From: Austwickia sp.
Lineage (GTDB): Bacteria > Actinomycetota > Actinomycetes > Actinomycetales > Dermatophilaceae
Reading direction: 5' to 3'
Assembly (NCBI GenBank): GCA_016711265.1
Contig: JADJTI010000004.1
Span: 434,001-498,000 of the forward strand
Length of the DNA stretch: 64,000 bases
The notes under the pieces are model-generated. The model ran no database searches. It worked only from the letters and a program-made list of their open reading frames with translations, and had not been told where the DNA came from. Made by a program: the position numbers and the translations under genes. Numbering within the stretch: the stretch's first letter is position 1; each line of letters starts with the position of its first letter. Shown here piece by piece: positions 49,839 through 58,361 of the stretch.

Positions 49839-51067
49839 GGGTCCACCTGCTCGGTGCGGGTGCTCGCGGGCGCGGTGCCGAGGGCCGAGGTGCGGGCCAG
49901 CGAAGCCCGGACGAAGCGGTCGTCCACCAGCTGATCGTGGACGCCGGAGGGGTCGAGGCGGTTCAGGAACTCGGTGCTGCCGTCGACGCGGGTCTGCTTC
50001 ATGAGGTCCACCAGGGTGCGGGTCGCGCTCGGATAGGGAAAGGCCGCGAACTCCAGCCGCTCACCGTGCCAGTCGGGGTGCCGACGAATCAGGCCGCCCT
50101 GACTGGGAGTTCGAGTGAGCACCCGCTGGATGGCCGCGGGCCTCTGCGGCAGATACGCGGTTGCGCCGGTGGCGCCGGTGAGGTGGCCGGTGACGTCCTC
50201 GCGGTGGGTCTGAGCCCACCGCTGGGCGTCCACGACGGCGTCGGTGATCCCTTGGACGACACGGGGCGCCCGTTCGATGAGCTCCTGCCGTACGACGACC
50301 GCGCAGCACCCGTGCGAACGCCAGACGTCGCCGAGGAAGCGCAGCACCGTGCCGGAGCCGTTGGCCTCGGCGACCGCGCTGAAGGGGTCGGCGACCACGA
50401 ATCCGTCGATCTGCCCCGCGGCCAGAGCCGAGGCCATCTCCGCGGGCGGCATCACCACCAGACTGACGACCCCGGATCGACTCCCAGCCGACCCCGCCGT
50501 CGCGGCCGTGGTGGCGGCGTTGCCGCGCAGCCCCACCTGGAGGCCAGCCGCGGCCAGCATCCGCTGCAGCAGCACGTTGTGCACCGACCACCAATACGGG
50601 ATGGCAACCGTCCCGCCGGCCAGGTGTTCCATCCGGGTGATGCCGCGGCGAACGGTGAGCGCAGAGCCGTTGGCGTGCCCCCAGCCGAGCACCCGGGCGG
50701 GCACCGATCGTCCGAAGCGCAACTGGACGGCGAACGGCAGGAGCAGGTGCACGAGATCGACTTCACCGACGGTGAAGGCCTGAGCCAGCGCCTCCCAGGA
50801 CCGGAAGAGCACCGGCCGGGCCGAGGGGACGCCGTACTGGGCGAACAGCCCGAGTTCGTGGCCGAGCAGCACCGCGGTGGCGTCGGTGATCGGCAGGTAC
50901 CCGATCCGCAGCTCTCGATCCAGCAGCCGTTGGGCGCCGCCGGCCTGCGCGGAGGTCGGCGGCCGGACGGCCTGGACCGCGCCGTTGACGGCCAGCCCGC
51001 CGACGACGGCCGCTGCCGCCCCGCGGCCGGCCAGGGTGAGCAGCGAACGGCGGGACACCTCAGACAT
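49835..51067 (-). CDS. ABC transporter substrate-binding protein, nitrate/sulfonate/taurine type (Tat signal)
   Basis: 410-aa binding protein with a twin-arginine signal (VSRRSLLTLAGRGAAAAVVG). Core: ELRIGYLPITDATAVLLGHELGLF, SWEALAQAFTVGEVDLVHLLLP and MASALAAGQIDGFVVADPFS are typical of the NrtA/SsuA/TauA superfamily. ATG 51067 overlaps the ATPase stop region by 8 bp. The divergent DUF4242 and flavin-monooxygenase genes point to organosulfur compounds as substrates, rather than nitrate. Intact, unlike its permease. Confidence 0.82.
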   Translation of the reverse strand: MSEVSRRSLLTLAGRGAAAAVVGGLAVNGAVQAVRPPTSAQAGGAQRLLDRELRIGYLPITDATAVLLGHELGLFAQYGVPSARPVLFRSWEALAQAFTVGEVDLVHLLLPFAVQLRFGRSVPARVLGWGHANGSALTVRRGITRMEHLAGGTVAIPYWWSVHNVLLQRMLAAAGLQVGLRGNAATTAATAGSAGSRSGVVSLVVMPPAEMASALAAGQIDGFVVADPFSAVAEANGSGTVLRFLGDVWRSHGCCAVVVRQELIERAPRVVQGITDAVVDAQRWAQTHREDVTGHLTGATGATAYLPQRPAAIQRVLTRTPSQGGLIRRHPDWHGERLEFAAFPYPSATRTLVDLMKQTRVDGSTEFLNRLDPSGVHDQLVDDRFVRASLARTSALGTAPASTRTEQVDP

Positions 51068-51989
51068 GGAGAGCCTCCAGACCGGCATCCGGCCAACCGG
51101 CCGGCTCGTCGTACGCCGCCCGGATCTGGGCGCGGATCTGCGATCGTCGGGCCGCCCACCCCGGGGCTTCCTCGCCCGTGCTGGTGCCCGTGCTGGTGCC
51201 CGTGCTGGTGCCCGTGCCCGTGCCCGCGCTGCCGTCGCCGTCCGGTGCCGGGCCGTCGACGGTGACGTTGACCCAATGCCGGGTGGCACCCCCGGCGCCG
51301 AGCAGCAGGATGTCATCGGCCAGGACCAACGCCTCATCGATGTCGTGGGTCACCACCACCGTGGTGCGGCCCGCCTCGCGGCTGGCCGTCCGCAGCCACC
51401 GCTGCAACGCCGAGCGGATCGCCGGGTCCAGCGCGCTGAGCGGTTCGTCCAGCAGCAGGAGCTCGGGGTCGACGGCCAGCGCACGCGCCAGCGACACGCG
51501 CTGGGCCTGCCCGCCGGACATCTCGTCGGGATAGGCGGCCAGCACCGGGCGCAGCCCGAGTGCGTCCACGAGCTGCTCCACGCGCTCGGGTGCCACCTGG
51601 TCGCGATGGGTGCCGAAACGTTGCCCGAGCCTGATGTTCTCCAGCGCGGTCAACCAGGGGTAGAGCAGTGGCTCCTGCAGAGCGACGGCCTGCCGTGGTC
51701 GTGGCCCGTCCGCGAAAACGACGTGGCCGCTCTGGGGTTCCAGCAACCCGGCCAGGACCCGCAACAGGGTGGATTTGCCGACGCCGCTCCCACCGAGGAC
51801 CGCCAGCGCGGTGCCGCGGGCCAGGTCGAGGGTCAGGTTCTCCAGGACCGGTCGGGCGGCGTACCCGACGGTGACGTCCGCAAGCCGGACCAGCGTGGGC
51901 TGTGGTGGGGATGCGATGGTCGTCGCCCTTCTCGGGTGGGTGGCTGGGTCTGTCTGAGGCCTTCGCTGAGGAGGTGTCTGAGGGTTCAC
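51060..51989 (-). CDS. ABC transporter ATP-binding protein, SsuB/TauB type
   Basis: About 309 aa from GTG 51989 (GTG 52013 is an alternative). Walker A GGSGVGKST, Q-loop ALQEPLLYPWLTALENI, signature MSGGQAQR, Walker B LLLLDEPLSALDP and switch His VVVTHDIDEALVLADD are intact. A long C-terminal extension with a TGTST repeat region and the tail RRSQIRAQIRAAYDEPAG is unusual for this family. It begins the leftward ATPase-binding protein-permease operon and is divergent from the DUF4242 gene. Confidence 0.85.
   Translation of the reverse strand: MNPQTPPQRRPQTDPATHPRRATTIASPPQPTLVRLADVTVGYAARPVLENLTLDLARGTALAVLGGSGVGKSTLLRVLAGLLEPQSGHVVFADGPRPRQAVALQEPLLYPWLTALENIRLGQRFGTHRDQVAPERVEQLVDALGLRPVLAAYPDEMSGGQAQRVSLARALAVDPELLLLDEPLSALDPAIRSALQRWLRTASREAGRTTVVVTHDIDEALVLADDILLLGAGGATRHWVNVTVDGPAPDGDGSAGTGTGTSTGTSTGTSTGEEAPGWAARRSQIRAQIRAAYDEPAGWPDAGLEALHV
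51175..51222 (-). repeat. 12-bp tandem repeats in the ATPase C-terminal coding region
   Basis: Three exact CCCGTGCTGGTG units (51175-51210) followed by two CCCGTG half-units (51211-51222), encoding the (TGTS)n stretch. In-frame and outside the catalytic domain. Confidence 0.9.
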
Positions 51990-52040
51990 GGTGAGCGGAC
52001 ACCCGGGCGACACGCAAACATCGCGGCGGAAAATCTCAAC

Positions 52041-52062
52041 ATGTGATTATGGATCACATAAT
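52041..52062. promoter_or_regulatory. Overlapping palindromes between the ABC and monooxygenase operons
   Basis: ATGTGAT-TATGG-ATCACAT (52041-52059) is a perfect 7-5-7 inverted repeat; ATTATG-GATCA-CATAAT (52046-52062) is a second, overlapping 6-5-6 one. The region is markedly AT-rich for this genome. It lies 28 bp upstream of the ATPase start and 99 bp before the DUF4242 start, well placed to control both directions. Candidate binders are GntR- or CRP-family proteins. Confidence 0.6.
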
Positions 52063-52114
52063 GCTGGCTTCTGGCTTTCACTGGAAGCCGTCACCCGAGC
52101 ACCCCCACCCAGTC

Positions 52115-52152
52115 CGAACCCACTCCGAACCCGAACCCGAACCCGAACCCGA
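52115..52152 (+). repeat. CGAACC hexamer repeats before the DUF4242 gene
   Basis: About six CGAACC units, the last four contiguous, immediately precede GAGGAG and ATG 52161. A change in number would alter the 5' untranslated region, not the protein. Confidence 0.75.
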
Positions 52153-52160
52153 GGAGCCTC

Positions 52161-52721
52161 ATGTCTGCCGCCGATCTCACCCTCGTCGAGCTCGTACCGG
52201 CCCACCCGTCCCGCGAAGCCGCCCTGGCCCTCATCGAGGTGGTGTCCACTCGCGCAGCCGCCGCCGGTGCGGAGGTCATCGAATCCGAGGTGACCGGCGA
52301 CGGGAGCCGGGTGTTCGTGGTGGTCGAGGCCCCCGACGGCCCCGGTTTCGCTGGGACCCTACGCGGTACGCCGATCGACGGGGTCACCGAGATCACCGGC
52401 CCTTTCCCGGTCCGGCTGGTGGGCGCCGAGCTCGAGGCCATCAAGGCGAACCGGCCCCAGGCGGGCTACCTCGTGGAATGGGACCTCCCGGAGGGCCTGG
52501 ACATGGACACCTACCTGGCCCGCAAGAAGGAGAAATCCCCGCGCTACGCCCAGGTGCCCGAGGTGGCCTTCCTGAGGACCTACGTGCGCGAGGACATGGC
52601 CAAGTGCCTGTGCCTGTACAACGCGCCCGACGAGGCCGCCGTCAAGCGCGCCCGGGGCGCTGTCGACACCCCGTTCGACCGGCTCTTCGCGCTGAGCCCC
52701 AGCGCGGTGACGCTGCCGTGA
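52161..52721 (+). CDS. DUF4242/SCO4226-like protein
   Basis: 186-aa protein with two related halves of ferredoxin-like fold: an N-terminal half (LTLVELVPAHPSREAALALI, GSRVFVVVEAPDG) and a C-terminal DUF4242 half (AGYLVEWDLPEGLDMDTYLA; RTYVREDMAKCLCLYNAPDE). Streptomyces SCO4226 of this family binds nickel; the ligand here is unknown. GAGGAG lies 7 nt before ATG 52161. Its stop overlaps the GTG of the downstream monooxygenase-reductase fusion, so they form one operon, divergent from the ABC importer. Confidence 0.8.
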   Translation: MSAADLTLVELVPAHPSREAALALIEVVSTRAAAAGAEVIESEVTGDGSRVFVVVEAPDGPGFAGTLRGTPIDGVTEITGPFPVRLVGAELEAIKANRPQAGYLVEWDLPEGLDMDTYLARKKEKSPRYAQVPEVAFLRTYVREDMAKCLCLYNAPDEAAVKRARGAVDTPFDRLFALSPSAVTLP

Positions 52722-54250
52722 CGGCCACCACCCACCGACGGTCGGGTCTGGAGGAGATCGCCACCACCGTCGCCGGGCAGGCCCGCGAGGTCGACACCAG
52801 CAGGGCCGACCCGCGGGCCACCCTGGGGCTCCTGAGCCGCCAGGGCCTCCTCGACCTGGGGATCGAGGACGTGCACGCCGGTCACCCGAACGCCGATGCC
52901 GTCGCCGCGATGGCCGACGTCCTGGAGGGGCTCGCCTTCGAGTGTCTGACCAGTGCCTTCGTCACCTGGGCCCACCGGATGACGCTGGAATACCTGGCGC
53001 GCGGCCGGCGTACCCCGGGCAACGACGCCGCCCTGGAGGCGCTGCGCCGGGTCGACCTCATCGGGGTCACCGCGATGGCGACCGGCATGAAGGCGCTGGC
53101 CGGGATGGAACCGCTGGGCGTCACCGGGGCGATGGTCGAGGGTCGATTGCGGATCAGCGGGCGGATCCCGTGGGCGTCCAACCTCGTGCCTGGTGCCGTC
53201 ATCGTCCTGCCGGTCGCGGTCGAGGACGGCCGGCGTCTGGTCGTGCGGATCACGCGCGACGACCCCGGCGTGCAGATCCGACCCGCCACCGGGCTGATGG
53301 CCCTGGATGCCACAGCGTCCGGCATGGCCACCCTGGAGGCGGTGGCGGTCGAGGATGACGCGGTGCTCTCGGAGGACTTCGCGACCTTCGCGGCCGGGTT
53401 TCGGCCCACCTTCCTGATCCTGCAGACGGCCCTGGCGATCGGGGTCGCGCGGCGCGCGGCCACCGAAGGGCAGGCACGGTTGGACCGCCCCGGGCTGGAG
53501 GGCCTGCGGGGCTGCGTCGAGGACGTCGGGGCGCGGGTGCAGGAGCTGACCCGGCGCTGGCGCACGCTCCCGCTGACCACGTCGTCGGCCGCCGAGCTGC
53601 GCGAGCTGCTGGCCGTGCGGCTGGAGGCGTCGATCCTGGTGGGCGATGCCGCTGGCTCAGCCGGGTCAGCCGGCTCGGCTGTGCTGACGGTCGTCGACGC
53701 CGGCACCCAGCCGGGATCGTTGGCCTCCCGGCTGGCCCGGTGGACGGCCCGCCGGGTGGCCGACCAGGCGGCCGCGGAGGGATTGGCCCTCGAGATGCAC
53801 CACGTCGTGCTGGCCGAGATCGCGGTGGATGTCGGCTACGGCCTGCTCGACTGCGCTCCGCGGGCCGGCGCAGCGCGCGCCGTGGCCGCCGTGGAGCGGG
53901 CGGACGTGCTGGTCGCCGTCAGCCCAGTCCACAACGCGTCGTACTCGGCGCTGTTCAAGGCCTTCCTGGACCAGGTGCCGCGGGGGACACTGGCCGGAGT
54001 GCCGACGCTGATGGCGCTGGCGGGCGGGTCACAGCGGCATGGCCTGGTGCTGGACCACGTGATGCGGCCCTACCTGGCCACCTTGCGCGCTCTCGTCGTA
54101 CCGACCGCCATCGACGCCCACCGGGGCGACTGGCTGCCGCACGACATGCCCTCGGCCGCGTTGGACGCCCGAATCGGCCAGGGCGCCCTGGAGTTGGTGG
54201 CCTTGGCGGGTACGGCCAGCCGGCTGAGGCGGGCGGCCACACCCGCCTGA
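52718..54250 (+). CDS. Acyl-CoA-dehydrogenase-like flavin monooxygenase fused to an NADPH-FMN reductase
   Basis: 510-aa chimera. Residues 1-312 resemble acyl-CoA-dehydrogenase-like (DszC/SfnB type) enzymes (LSRQGLLDLGIEDVHAG; GLAFECLTSAFVTWAHRMTL; GRIPWASNLVPGAVIVLP; LILQTALAIGVARRA). The expected last 60-80 residues of that fold, which help bind flavin, are missing. A short AGSAGSAGSA linker leads to residues 323-510, a flavodoxin-fold FMN reductase (AVLTVVDAGTQPGSLASRL; SPVHNASYSALFKAFLDQVP; LALAGGSQRHGLVLDHVMRP), like CE1759-type reductases that feed FMNH2 to monooxygenases. GTG 52718 overlaps the DUF4242 stop. Probable organosulfur oxidation; either true fusion or deletion remnant. Confidence 0.75.
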   Translation: MTATTHRRSGLEEIATTVAGQAREVDTSRADPRATLGLLSRQGLLDLGIEDVHAGHPNADAVAAMADVLEGLAFECLTSAFVTWAHRMTLEYLARGRRTPGNDAALEALRRVDLIGVTAMATGMKALAGMEPLGVTGAMVEGRLRISGRIPWASNLVPGAVIVLPVAVEDGRRLVVRITRDDPGVQIRPATGLMALDATASGMATLEAVAVEDDAVLSEDFATFAAGFRPTFLILQTALAIGVARRAATEGQARLDRPGLEGLRGCVEDVGARVQELTRRWRTLPLTTSSAAELRELLAVRLEASILVGDAAGSAGSAGSAVLTVVDAGTQPGSLASRLARWTARRVADQAAAEGLALEMHHVVLAEIAVDVGYGLLDCAPRAGAARAVAAVERADVLVAVSPVHNASYSALFKAFLDQVPRGTLAGVPTLMALAGGSQRHGLVLDHVMRPYLATLRALVVPTAIDAHRGDWLPHDMPSAALDARIGQGALELVALAGTASRLRRAATPA

Positions 54251-54271
54251 GCCGGGCACCCCCCTTCCGGC

Positions 54272-55123
54272 TCAGGCCGAAAAGACCACGGTGGTCCGAC
54301 CGCGGAGCATGACGCGGTCCTCCAGGTGAGCGCGTACCGCTGCGGCGAGCACCCGGCGCTCGATGTCCCGGCCCTTGCTGATCAGGGCTTCGGGCAGGTC
54401 CCGGTGGGTGACCCGTTCGACGTCCTGAGCGATGATCGGCCCCTCATCCAGGTCGGCAGTGACGTAATGCGCCGTGGCCCCGATCAGTTTGACCCCGCGC
54501 TCGTAGGCCTGGTGGTAGGGCTTGGCTCCCTTGAAACCGGGCAGGAACGAGTGGTGGATGTTGATGCACCGACCGGCAAGCTTGCCGGCCAGGTCGTCCG
54601 ACAGGATCTGCATGTAGCGGGCGAGCACCACAAGATCGGCCTCGGTCCGCTGCACGATCTCCCAGATCGCGGCCTCCTGGTCGGCCTTGGTCTGCGGGTT
54701 CACCGGGAGGTGGTGAAACGGTACGTCGCCCAGGTCGCCGTAGCGCTCGCGGGGGTGGTTGGACACGATGCCCACCACCACCATCGGGAGCTCGCCGATC
54801 CGCTGCCGGTAGAGCAGATCCACCAGGCAGTGGTCGGACTGGCTGACCAAGATCAGCACCCGACCCAGCCGCTGGGCGTCCAGCACCCGATATTCGGCGG
54901 CGAAGGAGGTCAGCACCGGCCGCAGACCCTGTGCGAAGCCCTCAGCGCCCAGGTCGGCGCGCAGCGCTTGGAACTGGATGCGGCTGAAGAAGCGTCCGGA
55001 CAGCCGGTCGTCGAACTGCTGCCCGTCGGTGATGTCGCAGCCCAGCTGCACGAGGGTGTTGGTGACCGCGGCCACGATGCCCGGCTGGTTGGCACACGAG
55101 AAGGTCAAGACGTAAGTAGTCAT
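54272..55123 (-). CDS. purU: Formyltetrahydrofolate deformylase
   Basis: Hydrolyses 10-formyl-THF to formate and THF, balancing one-carbon pools, 283 aa. N-terminal ACT domain (YVLTFSCANQPGIVAAVTNTL), then a formyltransferase-type catalytic domain with INIHHSFLPGFKGAKPYHQA and the HYVTADLDEGPII active-site Asp; Asn, His and Asp of the family are all in place. ATG 55123. Intact and full length. Its 5' end abuts the left end of the IS element, 25 bp away. Confidence 0.95.
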   Translation of the reverse strand: MTTYVLTFSCANQPGIVAAVTNTLVQLGCDITDGQQFDDRLSGRFFSRIQFQALRADLGAEGFAQGLRPVLTSFAAEYRVLDAQRLGRVLILVSQSDHCLVDLLYRQRIGELPMVVVGIVSNHPRERYGDLGDVPFHHLPVNPQTKADQEAAIWEIVQRTEADLVVLARYMQILSDDLAGKLAGRCINIHHSFLPGFKGAKPYHQAYERGVKLIGATAHYVTADLDEGPIIAQDVERVTHRDLPEALISKGRDIERRVLAAAVRAHLEDRVMLRGRTTVVFSA

Positions 55124-55148
55124 CGCGTCTGCATTCTCGCAGCTCTAA

Positions 55149-56822
55149 GCCTCGATCCGTGGACGGTTAGCTGATCGTGGGGTTTGGTTCGGCGGGTCTG
55201 GACGTGAATGTGCCTTCTGGGCTTGAAGAATCGGGAGTGTCGAGTTCCTGATGCGTTCGAGCCGAGAAGGCACTGAGAGTGAAGCTACCTGATTCGTGGT
55301 CCAAGGCGTCGCCGCTGTTCGATGAGGACAATCTGGTGTCGTGCGCCGGGCTGGCGCCGGTGATGGGGCTGGCCGAACAGGCGGGGTTGTCGGAGTTGCT
55401 CACCGAACGGGTGCGGCTGGCCTGGACGCGGGTCGCCTCGGCTGGGGTGAACCCGGCGGGGAAGGTGGCCGCGATCATCGCCGGGATGGCCGCTGGCGCG
55501 GACAGCATCGATGACATGCAGGTGATCCGCTCCGGTGGGATGCCGCAGTTGTTCACCGGCGTGTATGCGCCGGCCACGCTGGGTCAGTTTCTGCGCGAGT
55601 TCACCCACGGTCACGCGTCACAGTTGGCCTCGGTCGCGCGGGCGCATCTGGTCAACCTGGCCCGCCGGACCGACCTGCTGCCCGGTATCGAGCAGCAGGC
55701 GTACATCGATATCGACTCGCTGCTGCGCCGGTCTATGGGCACGCCAAACAGGGCGCCAGCTACGGGCACACCAAGATCTCCGGGAAGCAGGTGCTACGTA
55801 AGGGCCTGTCCCCGTTGGCGACCACGATCAGCAGCCCGTCCGGCGCGCCAGTGGTGGCCGGGATCCGGCTGCGGGCCGGGAAGGCCGGTTCGGGCCGGGG
55901 CGCGGACTCCATGGTGCGCCAGGCCATCGTGACTGCCCGGGCGGCTGGCGCGACGGGCAAGATCCTGGTCCGCGGCGACTGCGCCTACGGGGTCAGTCCG
56001 GTGGCTGCCGCGTGCCTGAAGGCCGGCGTGCAGTTCTCGCTGGCACTGGCCAAGAACCCAGCCGTGGCCCGGGCCATCGCCGCGATTCCCCAAGACGCCT
56101 GGATCCCGGTGCACTACCCGGGGCCGTGGTCGACCCCGACACTGGGGAGCTGATCTCCGACGCCGAGGTCGCCGAGACCAGGTTCACCGCGTTCGCCTCC
56201 ACCCAACAGCCGGTGACCGCCCGGCTGGTGGTACGACGAGTCCGGGACCGGGCAAAGCTCGATGAGTTGTTCCCGATCTGGCGTCACCACCCGTTCCTGA
56301 CCAACAGCGTCGAACCAGTCGCCGACGCCGACATCACCCACCGTCAGCACGCGATCATCGAGACCGTGTTTGCCGACCTGATCGACGGACCACTCGCGCA
56401 CCTGCCCTCAGGCCGGTTCAGCGCCAACAGCGCCTGGGCGATCTGCGCGGCGATGACCCACAACCTGCTCCGCGCTGCCGGCACCCTCCAGGGCCACAAA
56501 CTCGCGGTGGCACGCGGCGCGACCCTGCGCCGTCAGATCGTCAACGTTCCCGCACGGATCGCCCGCCCCCAACGACGGCCGGTGCTCCACCTGCCCACCC
56601 ACTGGCCCTGGGCCCAGCAGTGGCTGACCATCTGGAACAGCGTGTTCGCTCAGATCAAGGCGCCCCACAGCCGGCCTGACCCGTCCACCGCCGCACCGGC
56701 ACAACCGGAGACCCCACAGTGGAAAGGCTGGACAGACCAGCACAACGCCCATGCCCTGACACGCCAAACCCAGCCCAAGCCGGTCCAGCCACCGCAACCC
56801 CTAACGCTCCACGGATCGAGGC
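55149..56822 (+). mobile_element. IS1380-family insertion sequence
   Basis: 1674-bp element. The left end GCCTCGATCCGTGGA (55149-55163) is repeated inverted at the right end (56808-56822), and similarity continues a further 8-10 bp inwards with mismatches. TAA flanks both ends (55146-55148 and 56823-56825), part of a CTAA/TAAG context, consistent with a short target duplication. The single gene is an IS1380-type DDE transposase, frameshifted. The element separates purU from ilvA. Confidence 0.88.
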
Positions 56823-56872
56823 TAAGGCGGCCCTCGGGACACCCGAGGGGTGAGGGACGACGGGACCGATGA
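55279..56872 (+). pseudogene. IS1380 transposase gene with two frameshifts
   Basis: DDE transposase in three frames. Frame one: GTG 55279, SGGMPQLFTGVYAPATLGQF, YIDIDSLLRR (first Asp). Frame two, after a shift at 55730-55732 (one G missing in CGGGTC): QVLRKGLSPLATTISSPSGA, ILVRGDCAYGVS (second Asp). Frame three, after a shift at 56120-56123 (one G missing from a G run): DPDTGELISDAEVAETRFTA, HRQHAIIETVFADLIDGPLA (catalytic Glu), LPTHWPWAQQWLTIWNSVF. The last frame runs 50 bp past the right terminal repeat, so its original stop is also unclear. The copy cannot make transposase as sequenced. Confidence 0.85.
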
Positions 56873-56886
56873 GCGCGACCGGCAAG

Positions 56887-56930
56887 CGTTGGGGGATCGG
56901 CGCCGAGTAAGCGAGGCGAATCCCCCAACG
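56887..56930 (-). terminator. Terminator downstream of ilvA
   Basis: CGTTGGGGGAT (56887-56897) pairs with ATCCCCCAACG (56920-56930); flanking AGCGCGA/TCGCGCT bases can lengthen the stem. It lies 22 bp past the ilvA stop. Confidence 0.7.
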
Positions 56931-56952
56931 ATCTCGCGCTGACCCCGGCGGC

Positions 56953-58215
56953 CTAGACCAGGAACCGGTAGAAGGGGCTGTCGGCGGGGATCCGCTCCAC
57001 AACCATGTTCGATTCATCCATACGCAACAGCAGACCTTCGAGATCCTCCTTGCGCCCCAACTCGATACCCACCAGCGCAGGCCCGGTCTCCCGGTTGGAG
57101 CGCTTCACATACTCGAACAGGGCGATGTCGTCGTCGGGACCCAGCACCTCATCGACGAAGCGGCGCAGGGCCCCCGGCTCCTGGGGGAAGTTGACCAGGA
57201 AGTAGTGTTTACGGCCGAGGTTGACCAGCGAGCGCTCGACGATCTCGGCGTACCGCGACACGTCGTTGTTCCCACCGGAGAGGACGACGACGACCTCTTG
57301 CCCCGGTGTGACCGAGACCTTGTCCAGCAGGGCCGCAGAACTCAGCGCGCCGGCCGGCTCGGCGATCACCCCGTCGACCTGGTACAGATCCAGGATCTCC
57401 GTGCAGATCCGACCCTCATCGACGGCGACCAACTCCACGCCGCTGTCCCGGGCGATCTCGAAGGTCAGCTCGCCCACCCGGCGCACGGCGGCCCCGTCCA
57501 CGAAGGTCTCGATGTCGTCAAGGTCCAGCGGTTCGCCCGCCGTGAGCGCGGCCGCCATCGAGGCGGCCCCCGCCGGCTCGGCTCCCACCAGACGCACACC
57601 CGGATGCCGGGAGCGCAACCAGGTGGCGCACCCGGCGAGCATCCCGCCGCCGCCGACGGGCAGGACCAGCACGTCGGGGGCATGCCCCAGCTGGTCCACG
57701 ATCTCGACCGCCAAGGTTCCCTGACCGGCGATCGTGTCGGGGTGATTGAACGCCGGGACCGGCGTGGCCCCGGTCCGCTCGGCGTCTTCGACCGATGACG
57801 CGGCGGCGTCGTCGTAGGTGTCCCCGCCGACGATGATCTGGACGTGCCCCTCCCCCAGGGCGAGGATGCGCTCCCGCTTCTGCCGCGGTGTGGTCCGGGG
57901 GACGTATACCCGCCCCTCGTACCCGAGCCGGGCACACGCATACGCGAAGCCCTGCGCGTGGTTACCTGCGCTGGCACAGACGACACCGCGCTCGCGGGCC
58001 GCATCGGGCAGTTGGGCGATCACGTTGTAGGCACCGCGCAGCTTGTACGAGCGCACGGGCTGCAGGTCTTCCCGCTTCACCCACACCTGTGCGCCGGTGG
58101 CCTCCGAGAGCCGCACGCTGCGTCGGAGTGGGGTTTCGGTGACGACCCCTCGCAGACGCACGAAGGCTGCCTCGATGTCAACGGCGGAGGGGCGGGCGGT
58201 GAGTGTGCTGGTCAC
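56953..58215 (-). CDS. ilvA: Threonine ammonia-lyase (threonine dehydratase)
   Basis: PLP enzyme deaminating threonine to 2-oxobutyrate for isoleucine synthesis, 420 aa. PLP-Lys in REDLQPVRSYKLRGAYN, phosphate loop VGGGGMLAG, ASAGNHAQGFAYA and a C-terminal ACT-like regulatory domain (KHYFLVNFPQEPGALRRFV; NMVVERI). GTG 58215 is chosen because the conserved sequence begins soon after; the longer frame from 58350 is unconserved. Single ACT-like domain and length match the short actinobacterial IlvA. Confidence 0.93.
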   Translation of the reverse strand: MTSTLTARPSAVDIEAAFVRLRGVVTETPLRRSVRLSEATGAQVWVKREDLQPVRSYKLRGAYNVIAQLPDAARERGVVCASAGNHAQGFAYACARLGYEGRVYVPRTTPRQKRERILALGEGHVQIIVGGDTYDDAAASSVEDAERTGATPVPAFNHPDTIAGQGTLAVEIVDQLGHAPDVLVLPVGGGGMLAGCATWLRSRHPGVRLVGAEPAGAASMAAALTAGEPLDLDDIETFVDGAAVRRVGELTFEIARDSGVELVAVDEGRICTEILDLYQVDGVIAEPAGALSSAALLDKVSVTPGQEVVVVLSGGNNDVSRYAEIVERSLVNLGRKHYFLVNFPQEPGALRRFVDEVLGPDDDIALFEYVKRSNRETGPALVGIELGRKEDLEGLLLRMDESNMVVERIPADSPFYRFLV

Positions 58216-58361
58216 GGCACCAAGTGTGAGCCCGACGCCATCACCTGGACCTCGCGTACCGGGATGTGAACTTTCGCCATGTGCCAACGCGAGCACGTCG
58301 TACCAGATAACGAGACGGAGACCGCGCAGCCGGATGCCTCCCCAGGCCATCGCGCCTCGGC

